Positions 1-7,799 of a DNA stretch of 40,824 nt are shown piece after piece (position 1 is the first letter of the stretch; each line of letters starts with the position of its first letter). Below the pieces are notes generated by a model. That model was not told the origin of the DNA and made no database searches. It saw nothing but the letters and a program-made list of their open reading frames with translations. The stretch covers positions 1-40,824 of the forward strand of contig QAML01000100.1 of assembly GCA_003150315.1 (NCBI GenBank), read 5' to 3'. This stretch comes from Prevotellaceae bacterium. GTDB lineage: Bacteria > Bacteroidota > Bacteroidia > Bacteroidales > Bacteroidaceae. Position numbers and translations under genes: made by a program.

Positions 1-74
1 TATTTTAAAATAAGTGCCTTGTATTTTAAAATATATGGCTTGTATTTTTTGCGAGATGCCTTATGTTTTTTTTT
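1..74 (-). repeat. Dispersed modular palindromic element, copy 1 (cut by window start)
   Basis: Half-sites GTGCCTTGT (about 13-21), ATGGCTTGT and ATGCCTTAT lie 21 bp apart, joined by ATTTTAAAAT-type linkers and ending in a T run. Read on the minus strand this is the head of the element. The outer half-site and the tail would lie to the left of base 1. It sits directly upstream of pabB. Confidence 0.9.
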
Positions 75-165
75 CGGTGTGCGGAAGCGTCGGAAAACGT
101 GCGGAATTTCGAATGAAAATTCCAGCTTTGTCTGACGGCATAAGCCGAATCAATGAGCTTATTCG

Positions 166-173
166 TAACTTTG
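166..173 (+). promoter_or_regulatory. Bacteroidetes-type -7 box for pabB
   Basis: TAACTTTG matches TAnnTTTG and lies 17 bases before the ATG at 191. No TTTG is seen at the expected -33 distance. Its position favours the 191 start over the in-frame ATG at 113. Confidence 0.45.
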
Positions 174-190
174 CATTTACTGACAAGGTT

Positions 191-1195
191 ATGGATAGTA
201 AAACATTCTTTGATTTCGTGAGCGCATCGGAGGCGCGGGAAGCTATGAACCGCCTTGGCGCGCAGGAAACGGACTTCGTGTTTGTCATTGACTATCTTCG
301 CAAAAACTGTGTGGTTGTGCCTTTGGCGGAGGTCAATGTAGCGCAGCTTTGCTTTGATTTCCCGAATGCGCAAAGGGTTGGACATCGCAATGTGGAGAAC
401 ACCGCCCGCGTGGTGTGGCAACCGCAGTTTCCGCCTTACGCCTCTTACGAACGCGCTTTCGAATGTGTGAGGAGCAACATACTTCGCGGCAACAGCTATT
501 TAGTGAATCTCACCGCCGAGATTGAGGTGAAAACAAATCTTACGCTTCAAGAAATTTTTTATCGCTCACATGCCCCATACCGTCTGTGGATGAACAACCG
601 CTTTGTGTGCTTCTCGCCCGAAACTTTTGTGCGCATCGACGCGCAGGGAACAATCAGTTCCTATCCCATGAAGGGCACGATTGACGCAACTATCCGCAAC
701 GCCGCCGAAGTGTTGGAGAACGACGGGAAAGAAGCCGCCGAGCATGCCACTATAGTGGACCTGATACGCAACGACCTGAGTATTGTTGCCGACAAAGTGC
801 ATGTGGAACGCTATCGTTACCTTGATTTGATAGAAACAAACTGCGGGCGTATTTTCCAAACTAGTTCCGAAGTGGCGGGACGGCTTCACGGCTGTTGGCA
901 GAGCCGTTTGGGAGACATTGTGTTCTCGCAGCTTCCTGCAGGTTCTATTACCGGTGCGCCCAAACCCGAGACAATGCGGATAATTGCCGATGCCGAAAAC
1001 TATGAAAGGGGTTTCTATACAGGGGTAATGGGATGTTATGCCGGCGGAAAGCTCGACAGCGCGGTAATGATAAGGTTTGCCGAAACTCGCGAGGGAAAAC
1101 TGTTTTTCAAGGCGGGAGGCGGAATAACGTCAAAGAGTGAATGCAGAAAAGAATACGAAGAATTAAAACAGAAAGTATATGTGCCGTTTTGTTGA
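191..1195 (+). CDS. pabB: Aminodeoxychorismate synthase component I
   Basis: Chorismate-binding enzyme that, with a glutamine amidotransferase partner, makes 4-amino-4-deoxychorismate for the p-aminobenzoate branch of folate synthesis in the cytoplasm. The C-terminal two thirds carry family motifs: YPMKGTID, EHATIVDLIRNDLS, PAGSITGAPKPETM and GFYTGVMGCY. The open frame extends upstream to an ATG at 14 inside the palindromic repeat and one at 113. I chose ATG 191 because a TAnnTTTG box precedes it and because homologues begin near the segment FVSASEAREAMNRLG. This gives 334 residues, a normal length for the short Bacteroidetes form. The last 17 bases overlap pabC, so the two are translationally coupled. 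No pabA is in the window; the amidotransferase may be shared with tryptophan synthesis (inference). Confidence 0.9.
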   Translation: MDSKTFFDFVSASEAREAMNRLGAQETDFVFVIDYLRKNCVVVPLAEVNVAQLCFDFPNAQRVGHRNVENTARVVWQPQFPPYASYERAFECVRSNILRGNSYLVNLTAEIEVKTNLTLQEIFYRSHAPYRLWMNNRFVCFSPETFVRIDAQGTISSYPMKGTIDATIRNAAEVLENDGKEAAEHATIVDLIRNDLSIVADKVHVERYRYLDLIETNCGRIFQTSSEVAGRLHGCWQSRLGDIVFSQLPAGSITGAPKPETMRIIADAENYERGFYTGVMGCYAGGKLDSAVMIRFAETREGKLFFKAGGGITSKSECRKEYEELKQKVYVPFC

Positions 1196-1781
1196 AACCA
1201 TAAGGCTGCAGAATCATGAGCTTTGCAATATTGCCCTACACCAATTGCGTTACGAGAATACGGCTCGGCGGTTCTTCGACAGTGGTTACGCTCTTGAAGA
1301 TATTGCGAAAGTTGCCTCGCAATTCTCCGAACGCGGCGGCGTTAACAAGATTCGCATTGTTTACGACGAGAGTGGAGTGGTTTTTACCTCATGCGAACCG
1401 TACACAATGAAGAATATAAAAACTTTGCGGCTTGTAGAGTGCAACGATATTGACTATACATATAAATATGCCGATCGCAGCGAACTCGACAAGGCAATGA
1501 CCATGCGCGGAAACTGCGACAATGTGGTGATTGTGAGAAACGGTTTGCTTACCGACACTTCTTATACCAACATTGCCCTATATGACGGAAAACATTGGCT
1601 TACTCCCGCGCATCCTCTCCTGAGGGGCACGGCTCTGATGCGCTTGCTCGACGAAGAAAAACTCGTGAGCGCAGATATAAAAGCGGACGACGTGAGAAAG
1701 TTTTCCCGTTTGGCAATGTTCAACGCCATGATAGATTTCGGGGAAATGGTGCTTCCTGTGGAAAATGTGAGTTGTGATTAG
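1179..1781 (+). CDS. pabC: Class IV aminotransferase, probable aminodeoxychorismate lyase
   Basis: PLP enzyme of fold type IV, 200 residues, expected to release pyruvate from aminodeoxychorismate to give p-aminobenzoate. Visible family features are the probable PLP lysine K96 in YTYKYADRS, the segment NVVIVRNGLLTDTSYTNIAL, the TPAHPLLRGT loop and the terminal FNAMIDFGEM. The protein is shorter than E. coli PabC, as is common in Bacteroidetes. The start overlaps the end of pabB, which supports the assignment over branched-chain or D-amino-acid aminotransferase. Its stop codon is one base from the stop of the convergent rsmF-like gene. Confidence 0.85.
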   Translation: MCRFVETIRLQNHELCNIALHQLRYENTARRFFDSGYALEDIAKVASQFSERGGVNKIRIVYDESGVVFTSCEPYTMKNIKTLRLVECNDIDYTYKYADRSELDKAMTMRGNCDNVVIVRNGLLTDTSYTNIALYDGKHWLTPAHPLLRGTALMRLLDEEKLVSADIKADDVRKFSRLAMFNAMIDFGEMVLPVENVSCD

Positions 1782-1782
1782 T

Positions 1783-3216
1783 TCAAAACTCCAATTGCGG
1801 CGCACTGTCGGGCACGTAGGTGCTGCGAATCCGCCACGCCGGAGGGTAAGAATTGTTCAGGCGTGAACCAACATTGTTGGCAAAACCAAGAGGCAGGTTA
1901 CGGTAGGAAACTGTTACCCATCCGCGCGGTGCGTAAACCGTGGGGGGAATGCTTTCGCCGCGAAGAAATTTTATGGCATCGGAATAGTTGAGGCTGATGT
2001 CGGGAAAAGCCTTACGGTTGAGGCACGAACTGAGCGCAAGATCCGGTGCGGGAACGAATTGTGGTTTGGGCTTTCGTGCGGAGTTGGAAAACTTTGCCGG
2101 TTTTTCCGTACAAACGCGCACTCCGGCGCATATCACGTTCAACTTCTCGGAAATGGCGGCGTAGTCATCGGCAAACGCTTTGCGCAAAGCGGTGATTCCG
2201 TCTTTTGATTTATGGAAATCGAAATTCTCTTTACAGTTAATCCATTCCGCAAAACCGTCAGCACTAACGATTTCAGGCTTTTTCTTTTTGCTTTTGCGGT
2301 TTTCGGCGGGCGGAGTGTCGGATGTTTTTTTCAACAGAGCAAGAAAGAAACCTTCGCCGCGCGTTTTGTGGGGGAAGAAATGGTAAACCGGCAGATTTCT
2401 TCCCGTTGTGTCGCCGCAAATGTGCCAGTCGGCATCGGTTTCAAGGTTTATGATTTCCGCTCCAAGCTCGTTGGCAATGAACAAAACGTTTTCCTCGTCC
2501 TCCCTGCGGTTAAAGGTGCACGTACTATAGATTATGTATCCGCCCTTTCGCAATGTAGACCAAATGGTACGCAGTATGTCGCGCTGGCGTTGCACACAAT
2601 TTTCCACATTAGCCTTACTCCATTCCGAACGCGCCGTTTCGTCTTTGCGGAACATGCCTTCTCCCGAACACGGAACGTCGGTTGCTATTAAATCAAAGAA
2701 ACCTGCGAGACCGTCAAAGGCTTCAGGAAAGTCGGACGTTACTATAATGTCGGGATTTCCCCATTTTGCCAGATTCTCCGTGAGCACCGCAGCACGCTTG
2801 GAAAGGGGTTCGTTTGAAACAAGCAGCCCGCCTTTCATTGAATTTCGTATCATGATGCTCTTACCTCCCGGAGCGGCGCAAAGATCCAGCGCACGGTCAA
2901 TGCGGATGTCCTTTTGTATGTAATTAAGAGCCTTTTCCACAAACATGGACGAGGGCTCCTCTACATAATATGCCCCGGCGTGCAAAAAAGGATCGAAAGT
3001 GAAACGCGGACGACTCTTCAGGTAAAAACCGTTTGAGGTCCATTCCACCCTTTCTGCGTTGTCGGGTATAACTACTCCCGTTTTCTGCATCTTTTCTGCG
3101 TTAATGTGGATGCCGAGTGAGGGTTCCGAGTCGAGAGATGCGAGAAATTCTTCGCTTTCTCTGCCGAAAATCGAAACGGAAGTCTCAAGAAAATCCTTAG
3201 GTATGGGAGTGTTCAT
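1783..3216 (-). CDS. RsmF/NOL1-NOP2-Sun family RNA cytosine-5 methyltransferase
   Basis: SAM-dependent m5C methyltransferase of 477 residues, probably acting on 16S rRNA (RsmF-like). The Rossmann core has the SAM motif DLCAAPGGKS (111-120). The two family cysteines are C183 in TDVPCSGEGMF and C233 in YSTCTFN, matching the two-cysteine mechanism of this family. The region after about residue 310 corresponds to the C-terminal RNA-binding part of RsmF-type proteins and is less conserved. It is the last gene of a leftward group: its start lies 20 bases after the folA stop. The exact rRNA position modified cannot be read from sequence. Confidence 0.88.
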   Translation of the reverse strand: MNTPIPKDFLETSVSIFGRESEEFLASLDSEPSLGIHINAEKMQKTGVVIPDNAERVEWTSNGFYLKSRPRFTFDPFLHAGAYYVEEPSSMFVEKALNYIQKDIRIDRALDLCAAPGGKSIMIRNSMKGGLLVSNEPLSKRAAVLTENLAKWGNPDIIVTSDFPEAFDGLAGFFDLIATDVPCSGEGMFRKDETARSEWSKANVENCVQRQRDILRTIWSTLRKGGYIIYSTCTFNRREDEENVLFIANELGAEIINLETDADWHICGDTTGRNLPVYHFFPHKTRGEGFFLALLKKTSDTPPAENRKSKKKKPEIVSADGFAEWINCKENFDFHKSKDGITALRKAFADDYAAISEKLNVICAGVRVCTEKPAKFSNSARKPKPQFVPAPDLALSSCLNRKAFPDISLNYSDAIKFLRGESIPPTVYAPRGWVTVSYRNLPLGFANNVGSRLNNSYPPAWRIRSTYVPDSAPQLEF

Positions 3217-3236
3217 CGTTTTGTGGGCTTGTCTGT

Positions 3237-3728
3237 TTATTTGCGAGTGAAAGTTACGAAATCAAACGGCTTTTCGTTTTTCTCGTCTGCTTCGTGGTGT
3301 TCGCGTTCCGCCTCGTTCCAGTCCTGTAAATTGATTTCTGGGAAAAAAACATCGGCATTTTCCGGCGTGGCATGGACATAAGTAAGCTCCAACCGCGAAG
3401 CGAGCGGATAAGATTCGGCATAAACCGAAGCACCTCCCATAACGTACACTTTTTCTGCTTCGTGGCAGTGCGAAAGAGCCTCGGAAAGTGAAGCATATAC
3501 ATCGCAGCCCTCAATACTACTCACTGTGCGGCTCACAACTATGTTGCGGCGGTTGGGAAGTGCCCCCTTGGGTAGCGACTCATAGGTTTTGCGTCCCATG
3601 AGTACCGTGTGTCCCGTGGTGAGATGCTTTAAGTGTTTCAAATCTGCCGAAAGGCGGTAAATAAGTCTGTTCTTGTATCCGATGGCGCGGTTATCAGCCA
3701 CCGCTGCAATGATTATAATTTCCGGCAT
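3237..3728 (-). CDS. folA: Dihydrofolate reductase
   Basis: NADPH-dependent reduction of dihydrofolate to tetrahydrofolate, 163 residues, cytoplasmic. Family features in order are IAAVADNRAIGYKNRLIYRL at the N-terminus (substrate loop), TTGHTVLMGRKTYESLP (NADPH-binding helix), RRNIVVSRT, and VYVMGGASVYAESYPLASRLELTYV. It follows thyA by 18 bases. The adjacent thyA product makes the dihydrofolate that this enzyme recycles, a common pairing. Confidence 0.95.
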   Translation of the reverse strand: MPEIIIIAAVADNRAIGYKNRLIYRLSADLKHLKHLTTGHTVLMGRKTYESLPKGALPNRRNIVVSRTVSSIEGCDVYASLSEALSHCHEAEKVYVMGGASVYAESYPLASRLELTYVHATPENADVFFPEINLQDWNEAEREHHEADEKNEKPFDFVTFTRK

Positions 3729-3746
3729 AAGGGATGTTGTGCGTTG

Positions 3747-4541
3747 TTAAACCGATACGGCTGCTTTTATGTGCGGCCAGGGATTATAGTTTTCCAGTTC
3801 GAAGTCTTCGAATTTGAAGTCGAAAATGTTTTTTACTTCGGGATTGAGCTTCATTGTAGGCAAAGGGCGCGGCTCGCGAGCCAGTTGTATTTTGGCTTGT
3901 TCTATGTGGTTTAGATAAAGATGCGTGTCGCCTGTGGTATATACGAAATCGCCCGGTTCAAGTCCCGTTACCTGCGCCGTCATAAGGAGAAGCAGTGAGT
4001 AAGAAGCAATGTTGAACGGAACGCCAAGGAATGTGTCGGCACTGCGTTGGTAAAGTTGCAGACTTAAACGCCCGCCCGCCACATAATATTGGAAAAGAAT
4101 ATGACAAGGTGGGAGATTCATTTTGTCAAGGTCCGCCACGTTCCACGCGCTTACTATTATGCGGCGCGAATCGGGCGAATGTTTTATCATGTCCACGGCT
4201 TGTGAAATCTGATCTATGGTTCCGCCGTTATAGTCGTGCCATTTGCGCCACTGATAACCGTATATGTGTCCGAGGTCGCCGTTTTCGTCTGCCCATTCGT
4301 CCCATATCGACACTTTGTGGTCGTGGAGATATTTCACGTTGGTGTCTCCTTTCAAAAACCACAACAGTTCGTAGATGATTGATTTCAGATGTAGTTTTTT
4401 TGTTGTGAGCAATGGGAATCCTTTGCTCAAATCAAATCGCATCTGGTTGCCGAATACGCTGATTGTTCCGGTACCTGTGCGGTCGTCTTTGCGCACTCCT
4501 TCAGTCAGAATCCTATCAAGAAGGTCGAGATATTGTTTCAT
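3747..4541 (-). CDS. thyA: Thymidylate synthase
   Basis: Converts dUMP and methylene-tetrahydrofolate to dTMP and dihydrofolate. I start at the ATG giving [10 protein letters not shown], which yields 264 residues, the same length as the E. coli enzyme; the 50 codons of open frame upstream look non-coding. Family features are DDRTGTGT near residue 20, the catalytic cysteine C146 in LPPCHILFQ, and [20 protein letters not shown]. It lies 14 bases after the upstream membrane-protein gene and 18 before folA, so the group is probably one transcript. Confidence 0.96.
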   Translation of the reverse strand: MKQYLDLLDRILTEGVRKDDRTGTGTISVFGNQMRFDLSKGFPLLTTKKLHLKSIIYELLWFLKGDTNVKYLHDHKVSIWDEWADENGDLGHIYGYQWRKWHDYNGGTIDQISQAVDMIKHSPDSRRIIVSAWNVADLDKMNLPPCHILFQYYVAGGRLSLQLYQRSADTFLGVPFNIASYSLLLLMTAQVTGLEPGDFVYTTGDTHLYLNHIEQAKIQLAREPRPLPTMKLNPEVKNIFDFKFEDFELENYNPWPHIKAAVSV

Positions 4542-4555
4542 TTTCGTGTTCTGTT

Positions 4556-5185
4556 TTAATTTTCGTCGTCGCGATGGTTTCTGCAAATAAGATAGTCGCT
4601 TATGCCGATGCCGAAAACCACTATTCCGGCAACAGCTATAAGTCCTAATCCTACGTAAAGCGATATTAATGTAACGCCTCCGCCTATGCACATGTTTCTT
4701 ATGGCATTGTCGCGGCGGTGCGTATAGTTTTGTTTTTTGTTTTGTTGCTTTGTCCGGTTGCTTTCCGCAGTGTTTTCGTCCGGACGAACGTTATAAGGTG
4801 TTTGATACAGGTCGTATTGCTTTGCTTTATTGCGATTACGCAATACATATCTTATAAGTAGTGCTATTATAAGCAGCGGAAACACAAAGAACAGGAAGAT
4901 CATAATAAAAACTCCTATGCCTGCAAATCCACACATGGCATTAAAAATTTTGAAGGTTGAAAAAATATTGTCGTTCACGGCTTCATCGCCAAATTTATTT
5001 AGTTTCTGAATAAATCCTTTCGGTATGTGGGTTGAAACAACATAGTCCGATGTGTCGTCCAAAACCGTGTCGCTCGTAATGGTTACCGCTGTGTTTGTGT
5101 TTATTCCCGTTGTGTCGGTCGCGGTTGTCGCTGCTGCGCAGCATAGCGAGGCAAACATAAGAATAAAGGCAAAAAGATATTTCAT
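4556..5185 (-). CDS. Putative membrane protein of unknown function (DUF6249-like)
   Basis: Protein of 209 residues starting at [16 protein letters not shown], a likely signal peptide or first membrane segment. A Thr/Asp-rich exported stretch follows, then a strong hydrophobic segment around 85-120, a polar linker rich in Asn, Lys and Gln, and a last hydrophobic pair ([19 protein letters not shown] and [14 protein letters not shown]) ending in a charged tail. The C-terminal part resembles membrane domains called DUF6249 in Bacteroidetes, but I am only moderately sure. It heads the thyA-folA-rsmF group under a TACCTTTG box, so it may simply share a promoter. No function can be inferred. Confidence 0.7.
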   Translation of the reverse strand: MKYLFAFILMFASLCCAAATTATDTTGINTNTAVTITSDTVLDDTSDYVVSTHIPKGFIQKLNKFGDEAVNDNIFSTFKIFNAMCGFAGIGVFIMIFLFFVFPLLIIALLIRYVLRNRNKAKQYDLYQTPYNVRPDENTAESNRTKQQNKKQNYTHRRDNAIRNMCIGGGVTLISLYVGLGLIAVAGIVVFGIGISDYLICRNHRDDEN

Positions 5186-5209
5186 TTCTGACGGATTGTT
5201 GATTGTATG

Positions 5210-5217
5210 CAAAGGTA
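5210..5217 (-). promoter_or_regulatory. Bacteroidetes-type -7 box for the thyA group
   Basis: On the minus strand the box reads TACCTTTG, 24 bases before the ATG of the membrane-protein gene. A near-match on the plus strand at 5225-5231 (TATTTTG, one base short of consensus) could serve the divergent gene at 5260. Confidence 0.6.
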
Positions 5218-5259
5218 GTCAAATTATTTTGCTAAATTCGCAAGCGTATTAAACTTATT

Positions 5260-6207
5260 ATGATGAAAAAGACGATGATTGGCGCGCTGGTCGTAACCCT
5301 TGCCCTGGGCATGGGAAACACAGTTTGTGCGCAAAAGACCAAAGGCGGGGTGTTTGATCTTGCTAATTATGCGCTCCACGACGGAGGGGTTTTGAAAAAA
5401 GGCGTTAACGAGAGCTTCCAGGGTCTGGCTATATATAAGGAGTATATGGTGGGATTGTATAACGCGGGCTATGCGTCGCTTTACAAAATACATCCCGACG
5501 GAACGTTTGTGCGTTTGAGCACTTTCCCGCTTGGAAGTAATTCGAAATACAACCATGCCAATGTGGCAAACTTCGGTGTGGAGAAATATGCCAAGGGCGA
5601 TGTGCTTCCGTTGTTGTATGTGTCGCAGACCAAAACGGACAAGGAAAAGAACATTACCGATGCCTGTTTCGTGGAAAGGATTCTTCCCGAGGGCAGGGCT
5701 GAACTTGTGCAGACCATATTGCTCGACAATCATAACGACTACTACGGTTGGGCTGTGCAATGGGCTGTTGACAAAAAGCGCAAGCGTCTCATTGGCTTCG
5801 GAAACACCATAGACAACAACAATCCCAAGAACAATTTCCGCATAATGGTTTTCAAACTGCCCACATTGAAGCAGGGAAAAACCGTGGTACTGAAAAAGGA
5901 AGACATAATAGAGAATTATCTCATTCAGGACTATGACAAGTCGTATCCTCACGTACAGATAGGACAAGGCGGCGTAGTTGCGGGAAACTGTCTCGTAATG
6001 CCCACGGGCGTAGGCTCTTCACAGTATCCCAGCGTGATTTATTCGTGGGATTTGAAGAACAAGAAAATGGTGAGTGTGCTTAACATGCAGAGCGAGGTGC
6101 CGTTTGAGTTCGAAGACTGCGACTTTTTCCAAAACAAGATGTACATACAGTGCAACGAGGGTGCGCAGGGCAGAATGAAGATAATGGAATGGAAGGATAA
6201 AAAGTGA
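5260..6207 (+). CDS. Secreted protein of unknown function, possibly beta-propeller-like
   Basis: Protein of 315 residues with a clear signal peptide (MMKKTMIGALVVTLALGMG, probable cleavage after NTVCA). The mature part starts KTKGGVFDLANYALHDGGV and has several blade-like strand patterns such as YMVGLYNAGYASLYKIHPDG, RLIGFGNTIDNNN, SVIYSWDLKNKKMVSVLNM and NKMYIQCNEG. A beta-propeller or similar all-beta fold is an inference from these strands only; I do not recognise a family. There is no lipobox. It stands alone, divergent from the thyA group and convergent with rfbB. The start could equally be the second ATG three bases later. Confidence 0.75.
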   Translation: MMKKTMIGALVVTLALGMGNTVCAQKTKGGVFDLANYALHDGGVLKKGVNESFQGLAIYKEYMVGLYNAGYASLYKIHPDGTFVRLSTFPLGSNSKYNHANVANFGVEKYAKGDVLPLLYVSQTKTDKEKNITDACFVERILPEGRAELVQTILLDNHNDYYGWAVQWAVDKKRKRLIGFGNTIDNNNPKNNFRIMVFKLPTLKQGKTVVLKKEDIIENYLIQDYDKSYPHVQIGQGGVVAGNCLVMPTGVGSSQYPSVIYSWDLKNKKMVSVLNMQSEVPFEFEDCDFFQNKMYIQCNEGAQGRMKIMEWKDKK

Positions 6208-6235
6208 TTTTTCCACTCAAAAACAACGCTTAAAA

Positions 6236-6367
6236 ACAAGCCTTTGTAAGTTGTTGAAAATCAGAGGTCAATTTTTGCGAAAAATATAAGGCACTTATTT
6301 TAAAATAAGTGCCTTATATTTTAAAATACATGGCTTGTATTTTTCACAACAAGCCATGTGTTTTTTT
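6236..6367 (-). repeat. Dispersed modular palindromic element, copy 2
   Basis: Read on the minus strand, the head has half-sites ATGGCTTGT, ACAAGCCAT, ATAAGGCAC and GTGCCTTAT (right, left, left, right). Sites 3 and 4 form a perfect 32-bp palindrome at about 6286-6317. Sites 1 and 2 form an 11-bp hairpin (ACATGGCTTGT with ACAAGCCATGT) followed by seven T on the plus strand. The tail includes CAACAACTTACAAAGG at 6240-6255. It lies between convergent genes. Confidence 0.92.
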
Positions 6368-6452
6368 CGGACATCGGAAAACGCCTTTTTTCGTATCGTT
6401 TTCCGTGCAAAATTCATGGGTTTACAAAAGAAGAAATCCCATGTTGCGCAAA

Positions 6453-7571
6453 CTATCTGTTGCCGTACATGTGTTCGTAATACTTTTGGTAATCGCCCGA
6501 AGTAACTTCGCCAATCCATTTGCGGTTTTCCAGATTCCACAAAACGGTTTTCTCTATTCCCACGGCAAACGTGGTCTCGGGATACCAGCCCAGGTCTTTT
6601 TTTATCTTTGCAGGGTCAATGGCGTAACGCAGGTCGTGCCCCAGACGGTCGGTTACGTAGGTTATCAAGTCGTAGTTAATCCACGACAAGTCGTCGCTTT
6701 TGACCAGCAGACTGCGGAACTCCGGACGCTGCTCCATTGTGCGGCGAATGATGTCTATTATCAGGTGCACGATGTCAATGTTTTTCTGCTCGTTGTGCCC
6801 GCCTACATTATATATACTGCCGTCCGGTGCCTCGTTGACCACCAAGTCTATCGCTTTGCAGTGGTCGTCTACGTACAACCAGTCTCTTACGTTCAAACCT
6901 TTGCCATATACCGGAAGTTTCTTGCCTTCAAGTATGTTGTTGATGATTAAAGGTATGAGTTTTTCGGGAAACTGGTATGGACCGTAATTGTTTGAGCAGC
7001 GGGTAATGCTTACCGGAAAGTGGAAAGTGTCGCGATATGCACACACAATGAAGTCTGCGCTTGCCTTGGAAGCACTGTATGGGCTGTGGGGTGAGAGAGG
7101 AGTGTCCTCGCGAAAGAAACCTTCGGCTCCGAGTGCCCCGTAAACTTCATCGGTTGAAACCTGATGGAAACGCACACCCTTGCGCCATGTGGGATAGCCG
7201 CTCGCATCCTTCCCGGTGTTCCATGCCTTGCGTGCACAGTCCATGAGGTTCTGCGTGCCGAGGATGTTGGTGGTTAGGAAAACCTGCGGATTTTCTATAC
7301 TTCGGTCCACGTGGCTTTCTGCAGCAAAGTTCACAACCACGTCAAAGTTATGCTCTGCAAAAAGGTTCGAAACAAGGGCGCGATCACCAATGTCGCCACG
7401 CACAAAAAAGCATCGCTCGTTGTCGATGTCGTTTTTTATGGTGCCAAGGTTGCCGGCGTATGTAAGCGCGTCCAACACCACGATTTTTATGTCCGTGTGC
7501 TTGCGCAGCATATACTTTATGAAATTTGCGCCGATGAATCCGGCGGCTCCCGTAACAAGATACGTTTTCAT
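6453..7571 (-). CDS. rfbB: dTDP-glucose 4,6-dehydratase
   Basis: Short-chain dehydrogenase-type enzyme of 372 residues making dTDP-4-keto-6-deoxyglucose for deoxysugar (for example rhamnose) synthesis. It shows the NAD-binding motif GAAGFIG (8-14), the catalytic TDE at 140-142 in VSTDEVYG, and YxxxK as Y165 and K169 in YSASKAS. CSNNYGPYQFPEKLIPL and GLNVRDWLYVDDHCKAI are diagnostic. The usual partners rfbA, rfbC and rfbD are absent here, so this copy is separated from the rest of the pathway. Confidence 0.95.
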   Translation of the reverse strand: MKTYLVTGAAGFIGANFIKYMLRKHTDIKIVVLDALTYAGNLGTIKNDIDNERCFFVRGDIGDRALVSNLFAEHNFDVVVNFAAESHVDRSIENPQVFLTTNILGTQNLMDCARKAWNTGKDASGYPTWRKGVRFHQVSTDEVYGALGAEGFFREDTPLSPHSPYSASKASADFIVCAYRDTFHFPVSITRCSNNYGPYQFPEKLIPLIINNILEGKKLPVYGKGLNVRDWLYVDDHCKAIDLVVNEAPDGSIYNVGGHNEQKNIDIVHLIIDIIRRTMEQRPEFRSLLVKSDDLSWINYDLITYVTDRLGHDLRYAIDPAKIKKDLGWYPETTFAVGIEKTVLWNLENRKWIGEVTSGDYQKYYEHMYGNR

Positions 7572-7605
7572 GTCTTCCTGTTTATGATGTATGTTTAGTA
7601 TTGTA

Positions 7606-7613
7606 CAAAGTTA
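7606..7613 (-). promoter_or_regulatory. Bacteroidetes-type -7 box for rfbB
   Basis: The minus strand reads TAACTTTG, 34 bases before the rfbB ATG. No clear -33 TTTG. Confidence 0.55.
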
Positions 7614-7707
7614 TACAATTTCGCAGATTAAACCCGTTTTTCATTGGAAAACATGTTTCTCGGGTTGATTTTTCACGAAAGAGGGGAGCGACAATGTGCA
7701 AAACAAT

Positions 7708-7745
7708 AAAGGCAGCGGAAACATTTGATGTGTTCCGCTGCCTTT
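7708..7745 (-). terminator. Rho-independent-type terminator after the BspA-like gene
   Basis: Perfect 13-bp stem (AAAGGCAGCGGAA with TTCCGCTGCCTTT) and a 12-base loop. On the minus strand it is followed by ATTGTTTTG. It separates the LRR gene from rfbB. Confidence 0.7.
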
Positions 7746-7759
7746 GAACCATTGCCGGG

Positions 7760-7783
7760 AACGCAGGGCACATGTCCTGCGTT
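7760..7783 (-). terminator. Second hairpin downstream of the BspA-like gene
   Basis: AACGCAGG and CCTGCGTT pair around an inner GCACATGT. There is no T run after it on the minus strand, so it may protect the 3' end rather than terminate. Confidence 0.4.
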
Positions 7784-7799
7784 ATTTTCTTTCCGGAAT

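Noticed and set aside
14..190. N-terminal extension of PabB starting in the repeat
   Set aside because: The first codons translate the repeat element, and homologues begin near the ATG at 191, which has a promoter box just upstream.
6295..6357. Short Lys-rich peptides (starting MACCEKYKPC or MAYRKKYK) readable through several repeat copies in the same frame
   Set aside because: The 21-bp repeat unit is a multiple of three, so any frame stays open automatically. Lengths and stops differ between copies, slot 1 lacks the ATG in several copies, and there is no promoter. Probably spurious despite the apparent conservation.
6236..6367. Reading the repeat purely as a rho-independent terminator
   Set aside because: Copy 2 has a hairpin plus T run, but other copies lie between divergent genes, and separate terminators already exist beside copies 4 and 6.
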